Positions 33,316-42,326 of a DNA stretch of 64,000 nt are shown piece after piece; the stretch's first letter is position 1; each line of letters begins with the position of its first letter. The notes under the pieces were generated by a model, which worked only from the letters and a program-made list of their open reading frames with translations, ran no database searches and had not been told where the DNA came from. The stretch covers positions 1,240,001-1,304,000 of the forward strand of contig JAXLWK010000003.1 in NCBI GenBank assembly GCA_046328525.1. Reading direction: 5' to 3'. The stretch comes from JBDHWG01 sp046328525 (GTDB lineage: Bacteria > Chloroflexota > Anaerolineae > Epilineales > JAHCIE01). A program made the position numbers and the translations under genes.

Positions 33316-34929
33316 ATGCATAAGCTCCCGTCCCTCAACGATCTCAGCATCGAGATGAAAGTCGGCCAGGTCATCATGGGCGGCTTTCCGGACGCCCAAC
33401 CCGACGCGGCGACGCTGGCAGCCGTGCGCGACGGCAGCCTGGGCAACATCATCCTGTTCGCCTACAACTGCCCATCGCCCGCCTCGGTCGCCTCGCTGAC
33501 CGCCATGCTCCAGGACACCGCGCCAACGCCGCTCCTCGTCGCCGCCGACCAAGAGGGCGGCGCTGTCACGCGCCTCGGCCCCCCGGCGACGGTCATGCCG
33601 AGCGCCATGGCGCGTGGCGCGGCAGACGACGTCGGCCTCGCTGCGCGGGCGGCTGGCGTGATGGCCGCCGAGATGCGCGCCGTCGGCATCAACGTCGGCC
33701 TTGTCCCTGTCGCCGATGTCAACAGCAACCCGCTGAACCCGGTCATCGGGGCGCGCTCCTTCGGCGAAGACCCCTACCGTGTGGCCGACTTCGTGGCAGG
33801 GACGGTGCGTGGGCTGCAAGGGCACGGCGTGGCGGCGTGCGCCAAGCACTTCCCCGGCCACGGCGATACGGCGGTCGATTCTCACTTCGGTCTGCCACGC
33901 TGTGAGCGCGAGCTGGCCGATCTGGACAACGTGGAGCTTGTCCCCTTCCGGACGGCTATCGTCGCTGGCGCTCATCTCGTTATGTCGAGCCACATCCTGT
34001 TCCCGGCGCTCGACCCTCAGCGGCCCTCGACCCTCAGCCGCGCCATTCTCACCGACCTGTTGCGCGGCCGCCTCGGCTTCGACGGCGTCGTCATCACCGA
34101 CTCGATGGAGATGGCGGGCATCATGCAGGAGCGCACGACCCCGGAGGCATGCGTCGAGGCGTTCGCCGCTGGCGCTGACATCGTTTGCCCGTCGCACCAC
34201 CGCGCCGACCAGGCGGGCGCCCATAGCCTCATCCTGGCCGCCCTGCGCAGCGGCGACATTCCGCTCCGCCGCCTGGACGAAGCGGTAGGGCGGATTCTGC
34301 GCTTAAAAGCGTGGCTGGCAGAGGCGCCGCCGGCCCTCGACGCCGCCCTGGCGAGCGTGGGAAGCCCGGCGCATCTGGCGGTCGCGGATGAGGTCGCGGC
34401 CCGCTCCATCACTTTGGTGCGGGATGCCGCCGGGTGGGTTCCGCTGCCGGAGGGGGTCGTCGGGGTGATCGAGTTCGGGGAGACGCGGCTGACGCCGGCG
34501 GAGGACCGCGTGCGGGGCGGGTCGGCCCTGGCGGGCGACCTGGCGCACTTCCGCGCCGTGCAGCCGCTCAGCCTGCCGCTGACACCGGACGAGCGCGATT
34601 GGGACACGGCGCGCGACCTGGCGCGCCGGAGCCATGTCGTTGTGCTCGGCACGCGCGCCGCTGCGCTCTACCCGGCCCAGGCGGCGCTGGTGCGCGAGGT
34701 GTTGGCGCTCGGCCGTCCCACGGTCGTCGTGGCCCTCCGCGCGCCGTATGACCTGCTCGTCTTTCCGGAGGCCCCCGCGTTTCTCGCCGCCTATGGTGAC
34801 GTGCCGCCAAGCCTCAACGCCGTCGCCCGAGTGCTTGTCGGCGACGCCGCGGCGCGTGGTCGGCTGCCGGTGACGCTGCCGGGACTGTACGAGCGTGGCG
34901 ACGGCGTCATGCGCACCCACCGCGGCTAG
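33316..34929 (+). CDS. nagZ: GH3 beta-N-acetylhexosaminidase (NagZ-like)
   Basis: 537 residues. The first ~330 are the GH3 barrel: IEMKVGQVIMGGF, ADQEGGAVTRL, GARSFGEDPYRV, the signature KHFPGHGDTAVDSHFGLP with the His/Asp acid-base pair, and VVITDSMEMAGI with the nucleophile Asp. It is predicted to remove GlcNAc from muropeptides in wall recycling. The C-terminal ~200 residues (VADEVAARSITLVRDAAGW to the end) form an extra alpha/beta domain absent from proteobacterial NagZ but common in Gram-positive and Chloroflexota GH3 enzymes. ATG 33316 is right after the GNAT stop; the frame is open much further upstream but has no site. No signal peptide is visible. Confidence 0.9.
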   Translation: MHKLPSLNDLSIEMKVGQVIMGGFPDAQPDAATLAAVRDGSLGNIILFAYNCPSPASVASLTAMLQDTAPTPLLVAADQEGGAVTRLGPPATVMPSAMARGAADDVGLAARAAGVMAAEMRAVGINVGLVPVADVNSNPLNPVIGARSFGEDPYRVADFVAGTVRGLQGHGVAACAKHFPGHGDTAVDSHFGLPRCERELADLDNVELVPFRTAIVAGAHLVMSSHILFPALDPQRPSTLSRAILTDLLRGRLGFDGVVITDSMEMAGIMQERTTPEACVEAFAAGADIVCPSHHRADQAGAHSLILAALRSGDIPLRRLDEAVGRILRLKAWLAEAPPALDAALASVGSPAHLAVADEVAARSITLVRDAAGWVPLPEGVVGVIEFGETRLTPAEDRVRGGSALAGDLAHFRAVQPLSLPLTPDERDWDTARDLARRSHVVVLGTRAAALYPAQAALVREVLALGRPTVVVALRAPYDLLVFPEAPAFLAAYGDVPPSLNAVARVLVGDAAARGRLPVTLPGLYERGDGVMRTHRG

Positions 34930-34930
34930 A

Positions 34931-34961
34931 CGTAGGGGCAGGTTTGAAACCTGCCCCTACG
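34931..34961. repeat. palindromic repeat (family B), copy 2
   Basis: The same 29 bases as 6229-6257, extended by one C/G pair. It lies two bases after the nagZ stop and 11 before the transglutaminase stop, again between convergent genes. Confidence 0.85.
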
Positions 34962-34972
34962 TTCGTCGTATT

Positions 34973-37303
34973 CTAGTCGCCTGGCTTGCGGAAGCGCTTT
35001 GGCCGCAGGCGCTCGCCGACCCGGCCGGCCCAGCGCCGCCACAGCACCTTCTGGGTGCGCGCCCACCGCTGCACCATGCCGGAGCTTTCCTCGCTCGGCA
35101 CCTCGCGGCCGCTGAAGTGCTGCCGCACGTACACGTCGGCGATCTTGTCAATATCCTCGCGCGTCTCCGGCACCGCATCGCCGACGGCCTGCGCCACCTC
35201 GTTGGGGGTCAAGGACGCGCTCGTTGGGATGCCTAGCATGCCCACGAACCGCAACACCTGCTCCCACATGCTATCCACGGGATTGAGGCCGCGCAGGTCC
35301 TTGTTCCACACCGTCCAAAAACCCGCGACGACCACCCCGGCCACGACGAGCAGAGACAGGAGAGCCAGGCCGATGGTCTTGTACGGTAGGATCGCCTGGC
35401 TGTCCAGGCCGCTCAAGTCAGCGTTGCTGCCGCCGAGGCCGCGCTCCAGCAGATCACGGTCCGACAGGCTGGTCGGATCGTTCGGGAGGTCGTGCCCCGG
35501 TGGGAGCGTGTTGATGCCATCGGCGGAACCGTTACCCGTGTCCTGATCCGGCACGCGGTCTACCAGGGGGTCCGACGCTGTTGGCTCGAACTCGATCCAG
35601 CCATACTTCGGGAAGAAGACCTCAGGCCAGGAGTGGGCGTCATACTCGTGGGTGCGAATGATGCCTAGCTCCTCGAGCTTCTCGCCCCGCGAGTAGCCGG
35701 CGGCCATGCGCGCCGGGATGCCGACGCTGCGCGCCATGACGTTGAATGCCGAGGCGTAATAGTCGCAGTAGCCTTCCTTCAGGTCGAAGACGAACCAATC
35801 CACCAGGTCGCGGTTGGCCGGCGGGCTGGCGATCTGCTCGTTGTACCTGAACTGGCGCAGATACGCCTCGATGGCCGACGCCTTGTCGTAGGGGTTGTCG
35901 TACTGCTGCGTGATCTGTTGCGCCAGGTCCCGCACGCGCCCCGGCACCGTCGGCGGAACCTGGAGGTACTTGTCCGTCACCCAGGCCGGATAGTCCGTAC
36001 CCGCCGCGCGCAGCTGCTTGACCGTCGCCACGCTCTGCGCCGAGATGACGTTGAACGTGTCGCCCGGCCGCCACACGCGGTTGGCGTTGATGAGGGAGAC
36101 GTCAATCGGCGTGACCGTCGCGTCCTTGCCGTTCGTGTTGACGACCAACGGGTCCGTGGGCTTGCCCTCGACGCGGGCGCTCACGCCCAGAACGAGCGGC
36201 TGCGCCACCGAGGGAACGACGCTGCCACCCGGCTGAATCATGGTGATGGTCTGGGTAATCGGGACGCGGGCCTCCCACGGAATCGTGGAGAGGCGCAGGT
36301 CGCCGGGGTCCACGAGGGTGATGGACGTCTGGCTGTTCACCCAGCCGCGGCCGGTGTACTGGTCGTAGACGACGCTGCGCCAGTAGCGAGGCGGCAGGCC
36401 GCCGTCCACCTTCGCGTCGAAGATGGGCTGGTCGCCGAGGTTGACGGCGCCGGACAGGGCCAGGGTGTTGCTGAAATACGACGGCCCGGGCCGGGGGCGA
36501 TAGTTCAGCGAGCTGAACAGGCGGTTGAAGTTGGACTGCCAGGCGTTCAGCGGCTCCTCGAAGCGCGTCGTCACCTGGTTGTAGATTTCGGGCGCGGCCG
36601 AGAGCGTCGGTGTGAACCAGGCAAGGGCGATCACGCCGATCACGAACACGGCCCCGTCGCGCAAGAAGTCCCAGCCGATATCCGGGTTGAACCCGATGCG
36701 CTTGAACTTCCACTCGCGCTCCGAGGTCCAGATCTCCAACCGAATCACTAGCAGGAGCGCGGCGACAATGAACAGCAGACTGTACGCGTACAGCTCCGGC
36801 GGCGAGTAGTAGAGGTTGGTGAGCAGCGCAAACCCGGCCAGGAGCACGGCGAACCAGACGTTGTGCAGGCGGAACAGGGTCCAGGCGGCCAGGTAGGCCA
36901 CCAGCCACAGCAGAATGCCAACGTGCAGGACGAAGATGAGGTTGTCGGAGCTGACGCCGCCGCTGCGCACGATCTGGAACCACGTCATGAGCCGTGTCGT
37001 CATCTCGTGGATTGTCTCGCCCCAGGTGTATTCCCACGGAATCAAGGTCGGGACGAACGCGACGACGAAGCCGGCCCAGAGAATGCCGAGGACGACGGCG
37101 AACAGGTGCGAGAGGCTGGCCGGCAGCCAGTTGGCCGAGCCAAACAGGACGCCGATGAGCAGGCCGCCGAGAACGATAACCTGGAGGGTCCACAGCCCTT
37201 CCGTCCAGCCGGCCGCCTCGATGGACCAGGCGACGGTCAGAACGGTCACGGCCAGGAGCAGCACGGTAGCCCACCCCAGGCTCGGGCGAAGGCGAAAACG
37301 CAT
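34973..37303 (-). CDS. TgpA-like membrane transglutaminase
   Basis: 776 residues. Six to seven N-terminal helices (to about 270) form the TgpA N-terminal region. A periplasmic transglutaminase-like core follows, with the Cys in LKEGYCDYYASAFNVMARS, the His in RTHEYDAHSWPEVFF, and the Asp in the WIEFEPTASDP segment. One more helix lies near 680, then a cytoplasmic DUF4129-type tail (TPNEVAQAVGDAVPETREDI). Related proteins are membrane proteases or transglutaminases needed for wall or protein maturation in some bacteria. ATG 37303 has AGGAAGG ahead. It has its own promoter at 37399-37427 after the M16C stop. In many genomes this protein sits with a MoxR ATPase and DUF58 gene, not seen here. Confidence 0.9.
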   Translation of the reverse strand: MRFRLRPSLGWATVLLLAVTVLTVAWSIEAAGWTEGLWTLQVIVLGGLLIGVLFGSANWLPASLSHLFAVVLGILWAGFVVAFVPTLIPWEYTWGETIHEMTTRLMTWFQIVRSGGVSSDNLIFVLHVGILLWLVAYLAAWTLFRLHNVWFAVLLAGFALLTNLYYSPPELYAYSLLFIVAALLLVIRLEIWTSEREWKFKRIGFNPDIGWDFLRDGAVFVIGVIALAWFTPTLSAAPEIYNQVTTRFEEPLNAWQSNFNRLFSSLNYRPRPGPSYFSNTLALSGAVNLGDQPIFDAKVDGGLPPRYWRSVVYDQYTGRGWVNSQTSITLVDPGDLRLSTIPWEARVPITQTITMIQPGGSVVPSVAQPLVLGVSARVEGKPTDPLVVNTNGKDATVTPIDVSLINANRVWRPGDTFNVISAQSVATVKQLRAAGTDYPAWVTDKYLQVPPTVPGRVRDLAQQITQQYDNPYDKASAIEAYLRQFRYNEQIASPPANRDLVDWFVFDLKEGYCDYYASAFNVMARSVGIPARMAAGYSRGEKLEELGIIRTHEYDAHSWPEVFFPKYGWIEFEPTASDPLVDRVPDQDTGNGSADGINTLPPGHDLPNDPTSLSDRDLLERGLGGSNADLSGLDSQAILPYKTIGLALLSLLVVAGVVVAGFWTVWNKDLRGLNPVDSMWEQVLRFVGMLGIPTSASLTPNEVAQAVGDAVPETREDIDKIADVYVRQHFSGREVPSEESSGMVQRWARTQKVLWRRWAGRVGERLRPKRFRKPGD

Positions 37304-37398
37304 CAGTGACACCTTCCTAAGGCAAGGGCCAGCGCCCCAGGTGGGGCCTGTCCTGGTGATGTGGCAAGCGCGGCAGGTGGAGATAGACTCCACAATAG

Positions 37399-37427
37399 AT
37401 TCTAGAACTCCTGTCTAGAAAGGTCAA
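37399..37427 (-). promoter_or_regulatory. sigma-70-like promoter
   Basis: On the minus strand: TTGACC (37422-37427), a 17-base spacer and TAGAAT (37399-37404). It lies between the M16C stop and the transglutaminase gene. Confidence 0.65.
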
Positions 37428-37431
37428 GGCG

Positions 37432-40353
37432 CTAGATGCCCACATTGGTGACGCGCAGCCAACCGGCGCGCTCGCGGTTGGCCGCGTCAATCGCGCCCTG
37501 GGACCCCAGTACCACCACCAGCCCGTTGGCCGCCACGCTGTCGAGCGCATCGGCAAAGTCGCGGAAGTCCCGCGCTGATGTCCCCAGGATCTCTTCGCGG
37601 ATCTGCTGAAGCTCGGCGTCGGTGTCGCCCGCCAGGTAGCGGTCCATAGCGATCCAGCCCTTGGTGTCGGGTAGGCGGTAAGCGTCCAGGTCGCCAACCG
37701 CGCCGATGATCGTCTTCTCCAGCTCGGTCTGGTCGAGATCCAGGTTGCGCACATAGGCCGCCGTCTCGTCGTAGTTGTGGAGGGTCTTCAGCAGATTCGG
37801 ATCGCGGTAGGACGAGAAGCTAAAGACGCCGGTGCGGCGGCTGAAGCCGCTGCTCGCGCCATACGCCCCGCCCTGGATGCGCACCCGATCCCACAGGAAC
37901 ATCGTGCGCAGATAGCGATTGATGACCGCAATCGAGCCGTGGTAGCGATAGCCGGTTGCGTAGATGTTCGCCGCCTTGCCGACGTAGTTCACCTGGCCGG
38001 GGATGACGAGGCCCTCCGGCGCCGGCGCCGCCTGCCCGTTCCAGGCCGCGGTCGTGCGCGGCTTCATCGGCAGGCTCGCCAGGAAGTCTTCCAGCTGCGG
38101 CCCCACGGCGGCCCAGTTCTGCGCATCGAGCGTCACGTTGACGATCATCCCGGCGCGGTTGACAAGAATCTGGCGTATCTCTTCGAGCGCCGCCAGCACC
38201 GTCGGCCAGTCCGACTCGACGGTCTTCGCCAGCTCGCGCACAAAGAAGAGGCTCGTCAGCCCGCCGAGCTGCTCGTCGAGCCAGTCGGCCTCGCTGAAAT
38301 GCGCGGCCAGGCGGGTCATGACGACGCCGGAGCCGTTGTGAATGATCCCCGACTCCTGCCGCGCCTTGCTCTCCAGCACCATCTGGTGGAAGCGCGCCTG
38401 GTCATCAAAGTTGGCCGTCAGAAGGATGTCGTGGAACAGCCGCAGCAGCGCGGCGGACTGCGCCACGGTCGCCTTGCCGCGCAGGAACAGCCGCGCCGCG
38501 CCCTGCTCGCCCGCCTTGGGCATCGTCGTCCAGAATTGGCGCCAGATGCCGCCGGTCTTGCTGCCGATGCGCTGGGCGAGCCGCACGTAGTCCTCGGTCT
38601 GCGTTCCCATCTCCAGCAAGGCGCGGCCGAACAGGGGCGCGTAGGGCAGGAGATGCTGCGGCAGGGCGTGCATGTCCATGCCCAGGTCGAGGTAGATGAT
38701 GCCATTTGTGAACAGGTCGTGGTACAGCACCTCGGTGTCAGCGCAGCGCGTCACCTCGATGGGAATGGTCTTGTTCGTGCGCTCCAGGTCGCTCAGCTTG
38801 AGGCTGGGGATGGTCGCCAGGGCCTCCGGCGGGTCCGGCGTCTCCTGGAGGCGCTGCAAAGCGCGCGTCGCCTCGACCAGATCGGCCAGCTCGGTCTCGC
38901 TCAGCCCGGCGCGCACCTGGGCCAGCCGCGCCGCCTCGACCTCCTCAGCGCGCCGCGTCATGTCGCGGTCCGGGTGTACGGCGACCTTGACCCGATGGGG
39001 GTTGCTCAGAAGGTATGCCTCGATCAGGCCCTCGAACAACCGCTCGCCCGACGCCAGCCGCCTCTTGACCGCGGCAAGGGGCGCTTCATACTTCAGCGGC
39101 GCGAGCGGGTCGCCGTCGTGCAGCCACGCGCTCAACGACGTGAGCATGAGCGAGATGCCGCGCGGGAACTGGCCCGTGTTGTTCTCGCGCAAATGGAACT
39201 CGATGGTGTTGAGCGACGCCTCGATCATGGCCGGGTCAATGCCGTCGCGCGCCAGCCGAGCGAGGGTATCCAGGACAACCGCCTCGACCTGGTCGCCCGC
39301 GTCCGGAGCCACCCCCTTCAGGCCGGCCGAAAACGTCGCCTGGCGCAGGTGCGTCCCCAGGCCGCCGCCCGCCACCTCCTCGCCCAGGCCCGAATCGATG
39401 AGGGCCTTGCGCAGGGGCGACGCCAGGCTGCCCAGGAGTACGTGGTCGAGAATCTCCAGCGCCAGAATGCGCTCGGTATCCTGGATTTCGTCCAGCATCC
39501 AGTTGATCGTGACGATACTCTTCCTGGCCGCGTCCGTCTCCTCGCCGACGGGGTACGTCGCCGTCACCTCGCGGGGCGCGGCGAAGCGCGGCTGGAGCTG
39601 AACCTCGGACGGAATCTCGCGCCGCTCGTAGTCGCGCAGATACTCATCCACGCGGCGCAGGCGCTCGCCGGAGTGATCGTCGCCGTAGAAGAAGATGCGC
39701 GCGTTCGATGGGTGGTAGAAGGTCTCGTGGAAGCCCTTAAACTGCGCGTAGGTCAAGTCAGGGATGTGCGACGGATTGCCGCCCGAATCGAAGGCGTAGG
39801 TGTTGTCGGGGAAGAGCGACATCTGAATGGTGTCGTACAGCACGCCGTCGGCCGACGAATACACGCCCTTCATCTCGTTGAACACCACGCCCTTGTACTT
39901 GAGCGGGTCGGCGTCGTTCTCTAGCTCGTAGTGCCAGCCTTCCTGCTCCAGCGTCTCCGGCGGAATCAGCGGGTGGAACACGGCGTCCAGGTACACGTCC
40001 ATGAGGTTGTAGAGGTCCTGGACGTTCTGGCTGGCGACCGGGTAGCACGTCTTGTCGGGGTAAGTGAAGGCGTTCAGGAACGTCTTGAGCGAGCCTTTCG
40101 CCAACTGGATGAACGGCTCTTTCACAGGGTACTTGCGCGAGCCGCACAGCACCGAGTGCTCCATGATGTGCGGGACGCCGGTCGAATCGGCGACCGGGGT
40201 GCGGAAGGTAATGCCAAAGACCTTGTTCTCGTCGTCGTTTTCCAGGCTCAGCAGCTCGGCGCCCGTTTGGGCGTGGCGAAACAGGCGCGCCCTGGCGCGG
40301 ATCTCCGGGATGTCTTCTTCGCGAATCAGCTCGAAACCGTGGATGAGTGTCAT
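37432..40353 (-). CDS. M16C zinc peptidase (presequence protease-like)
   Basis: 973 residues, the usual size for PreP-type enzymes, which degrade peptides inside a chamber made by two halves. The inverted zinc motif is HIMEHSVLCGSRKYP (~66), with the distal Glu in GVVFNEMKGVYSS. The second half is recognisable (YGASSGFSRRTGVFSFSSYRDP, the Arg/Tyr substrate site near residue 840). FIQLAKGSLKTFLNAFTYPD is typical of the family. ATG 40353 has AGAGGA six bases ahead; 27 upstream codons lack a site. The protein has no signal peptide, so it is probably cytoplasmic. It has its own promoter at 40451-40478. Confidence 0.93.
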   Translation of the reverse strand: MTLIHGFELIREEDIPEIRARARLFRHAQTGAELLSLENDDENKVFGITFRTPVADSTGVPHIMEHSVLCGSRKYPVKEPFIQLAKGSLKTFLNAFTYPDKTCYPVASQNVQDLYNLMDVYLDAVFHPLIPPETLEQEGWHYELENDADPLKYKGVVFNEMKGVYSSADGVLYDTIQMSLFPDNTYAFDSGGNPSHIPDLTYAQFKGFHETFYHPSNARIFFYGDDHSGERLRRVDEYLRDYERREIPSEVQLQPRFAAPREVTATYPVGEETDAARKSIVTINWMLDEIQDTERILALEILDHVLLGSLASPLRKALIDSGLGEEVAGGGLGTHLRQATFSAGLKGVAPDAGDQVEAVVLDTLARLARDGIDPAMIEASLNTIEFHLRENNTGQFPRGISLMLTSLSAWLHDGDPLAPLKYEAPLAAVKRRLASGERLFEGLIEAYLLSNPHRVKVAVHPDRDMTRRAEEVEAARLAQVRAGLSETELADLVEATRALQRLQETPDPPEALATIPSLKLSDLERTNKTIPIEVTRCADTEVLYHDLFTNGIIYLDLGMDMHALPQHLLPYAPLFGRALLEMGTQTEDYVRLAQRIGSKTGGIWRQFWTTMPKAGEQGAARLFLRGKATVAQSAALLRLFHDILLTANFDDQARFHQMVLESKARQESGIIHNGSGVVMTRLAAHFSEADWLDEQLGGLTSLFFVRELAKTVESDWPTVLAALEEIRQILVNRAGMIVNVTLDAQNWAAVGPQLEDFLASLPMKPRTTAAWNGQAAPAPEGLVIPGQVNYVGKAANIYATGYRYHGSIAVINRYLRTMFLWDRVRIQGGAYGASSGFSRRTGVFSFSSYRDPNLLKTLHNYDETAAYVRNLDLDQTELEKTIIGAVGDLDAYRLPDTKGWIAMDRYLAGDTDAELQQIREEILGTSARDFRDFADALDSVAANGLVVVLGSQGAIDAANRERAGWLRVTNVGI

Positions 40354-40450
40354 GGGTCGTCCTCTGGCGCACGTCACGCGCGAACAAAAACGCGCCGCTT
40401 CCCCCCTCCGGGGCGACAGGGGCGCGCGGTTCATGTCATCTATAGGCTAG

Positions 40451-40478
40451 ATTATAGTCACAGTGGCAGAGATTCCAA
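40451..40478 (-). promoter_or_regulatory. promoter for the M16C gene
   Basis: Minus strand: TTGGAA (40473-40478), a 16-base spacer and TATAAT (40451-40456). It is back to back with the plus-strand promoter at 40489. Confidence 0.6.
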
Positions 40479-40488
40479 GACGCGGCCT

Positions 40489-40517
40489 TTGACACACTGC
40501 GGCATTGGCGGTATACT
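40489..40517 (+). promoter_or_regulatory. near-consensus sigma-70 promoter
   Basis: TTGACA (40489-40494), a 17-base spacer and TATACT (40512-40517), 70 bases before the SCP2 gene. Confidence 0.75.
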
Positions 40518-40586
40518 TAAATAGAGAGTCCAGACGACGACTCTTTTTACACGCATAACGATACAGCCCGTCGAGGAGGATGGTCA

Positions 40587-40997
40587 ATGTCGAAATTCAT
40601 GAGCCCGGAGTGGGCCAAAGCTTTCAAAGAAGCGCTCAACACCAACCCGGCCTATGCTGAGGCCGCACGAAACTGGGAAGGCGATTTCTACTTCACCGCG
40701 ACTGACATGCCGGGCGACACGAAAGCCAAGACGATGTACGCGGACCTGTGGCATGGCAAGTGCCGCGAGGCGTTTATCGTCACCGGCGGCGACGACGAGC
40801 GCGAGCCGGCCTTCCGCATGACCGGCTCTATGCCCGTCTGGAAAAAGGTCGTCGAGAAGAAGCTCGACCCGATCCAGGGCCTGCTGACGCGCCAACTCAA
40901 GCTCCAGGGCGACATGGTCACGATCATGCGCAACGTCAAGTCGGCGCAAGCCCTCGTGAATAGCCTTGCGACCATAGACACTGAATTCCCTAGCTAA
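40587..40997 (+). CDS. SCP2-like sterol/lipid-binding domain protein
   Basis: 136 residues of the SCP2 fold, a small hydrophobic-tunnel domain that binds sterols, fatty acyl chains or acyl-CoA. The pattern includes MSPEWAKAFKEALNTNPAY, a central ADLWHGKCREAFIVTGGDD, FRMTGSMPVWKKVVEKKLDP and GLLTRQLKLQGDMVTIMRNV. Stand-alone SCP2 proteins in bacteria are mostly uncharacterised. It is cytosolic (no signal). A strong promoter precedes it, and the iron-containing alcohol dehydrogenase starts 64 bases downstream. A second SCP2 protein lies at 49227, beside an acyltransferase. Confidence 0.85.
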   Translation: MSKFMSPEWAKAFKEALNTNPAYAEAARNWEGDFYFTATDMPGDTKAKTMYADLWHGKCREAFIVTGGDDEREPAFRMTGSMPVWKKVVEKKLDPIQGLLTRQLKLQGDMVTIMRNVKSAQALVNSLATIDTEFPS

Positions 40998-41060
40998 CTC
41001 GAAACTGAGCATGGACTGTCGAAGGCCATACGCCTCCGGCGGTCTCAGGAGCGCACAACA

Positions 41061-42224
41061 ATGTGGTTCTTTCGAGCTCCCACGATTGCCTATGGGGATG
41101 ACGCCCTCTCCCACCTCGCCAGCCTGGAAGGGAAGCGCGCCCTGATCGTGACCGACGCCAACATGGTCAAGCTCGGCGTCACCGACAAGATCGTCGGCCC
41201 GCTGACCGACGGCGGCATGGAGGTGCGCATCTTCTCCGAAGTCGAACCCGACCCGTCTCTCGACACGGTGAACAGCGCGGCTGCCATGGCCCGCGACTTC
41301 GACGCCGACTGGATCGTCGGTCTCGGCGGCGGCTCGGCCATGGACACGGCCAAGATGGTGCGTATCCTCGCCGAGCGGCGTGACCTGACGGCCATGGACT
41401 GCAACCCCGTGGAACCGATGAATCTCCAGAACCTCGTCCGGCTGTGCACCATCCCCACGACGAGCGGCACGGGCGCCGAGGTGGGCTGGGCCTGCGTCGT
41501 CACCGACCGCGCCGAGAACCGCAAGCTCGTTCTGGGGAGCATGGATAGCTATCCCGAGGTCGCCATCGTGGACCCGGCCCTCGCCGCCGGCATGCCGGCC
41601 TGGCTGACTGCCGACACAGGCATAGATGCCCTGGTCCACGCCATCGAAATCTACACCGGCCTGTGGCACAACGACTTCGTAGACGGCCCTGCGCTCCAGG
41701 CCATCCGCCTGGTGTTCGACTACCTCCCCCGCGCCTACGCCGATGGCAGCGACCTGGAAGCGCGCGAGCGCATGGCGAACGCGGCGACCCTGGCCGGCTT
41801 CGGTCTCGCCAACGCGAACTGCGGCCTGGCCCACGCCCTGGCCCACTCCCTTGGCGGCGTCTTCCACCCGCCCCACGGCCGCACCACGTCCGTCTTCCTC
41901 CCCTACACCACGGAGTACATCATCCGCGAAGCGCCGGAACGCTACGCCGACATCGCCCGCTTCCTGGGCCTGCCGGGGACGACGGACCAGGAACGTGCCC
42001 AGGCCCTCGTCGCCGCCATCCGCGAGCTGCGCGCGCAAGTCGGCCACCCGGTCAGTGTCAAGGATCTCAACGTGCCGGAGGCCGGCTTCCGCGACAACCT
42101 GGCGCACATGGTCGAGTCGGCGCAACAGGACGCCACGATGTTCAACGCCGCGCGTGTCCCGCCGACCGACGACGTAGAGCGCCTGTTCGAGTACGCCTAC
42201 GCGGGGCAGCCCGTAGACTTCTAG
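41061..42224 (+). CDS. iron-containing alcohol dehydrogenase
   Basis: 387 residues, group III alcohol dehydrogenase. The NAD(P)-binding loop is VGLGGGSAMDTAKMV (~95) and TIPTTSGTGAEVGWACVVTD follows. Metal ligands are an Asp in TADTGIDALVHAIEIY and His residues in LAHALAHSLGGVFHPPHGRT. It interconverts an alcohol and an aldehyde, with Fe or another divalent metal. It lies between an SCP2 protein and an NHL lipoprotein, with an acyl-ACP-reductase-like protein further downstream, so a fatty aldehyde is a conceivable substrate. That is inference; the family is broad. Confidence 0.92.
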   Translation: MWFFRAPTIAYGDDALSHLASLEGKRALIVTDANMVKLGVTDKIVGPLTDGGMEVRIFSEVEPDPSLDTVNSAAAMARDFDADWIVGLGGGSAMDTAKMVRILAERRDLTAMDCNPVEPMNLQNLVRLCTIPTTSGTGAEVGWACVVTDRAENRKLVLGSMDSYPEVAIVDPALAAGMPAWLTADTGIDALVHAIEIYTGLWHNDFVDGPALQAIRLVFDYLPRAYADGSDLEARERMANAATLAGFGLANANCGLAHALAHSLGGVFHPPHGRTTSVFLPYTTEYIIREAPERYADIARFLGLPGTTDQERAQALVAAIRELRAQVGHPVSVKDLNVPEAGFRDNLAHMVESAQQDATMFNAARVPPTDDVERLFEYAYAGQPVDF

Positions 42225-42232
42225 CGCGCTTC

Positions 42233-42261
42233 TTCGCAGAAACGCGGAATCTGGGTACAAT
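42233..42261 (+). promoter_or_regulatory. promoter for the NHL lipoprotein gene
   Basis: TTCGCA (42233-42238), a 17-base spacer and TACAAT (42256-42261). Confidence 0.5.
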
Positions 42262-42264
42262 TGG

Positions 42265-42297
42265 GAGTGCGTGTCCGCCAACCGGCGGCACGCACTC
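42265..42297 (+). terminator. strong hairpin, terminator or leader stem
   Basis: GAGTGCGTG-T-CCGCC pairs with GGCGG-CACGCACTC around AACC, a 14-bp stem with one bulge, followed by TCTTGTATCTCT. It may end the alcohol dehydrogenase transcript. It also lies at the expected start of the transcript from the promoter at 42233, so it could be a protective 5' stem. Confidence 0.5.
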
Positions 42298-42326
42298 TCT
42301 TGTATCTCTACGCGTAAGGATTTTCG

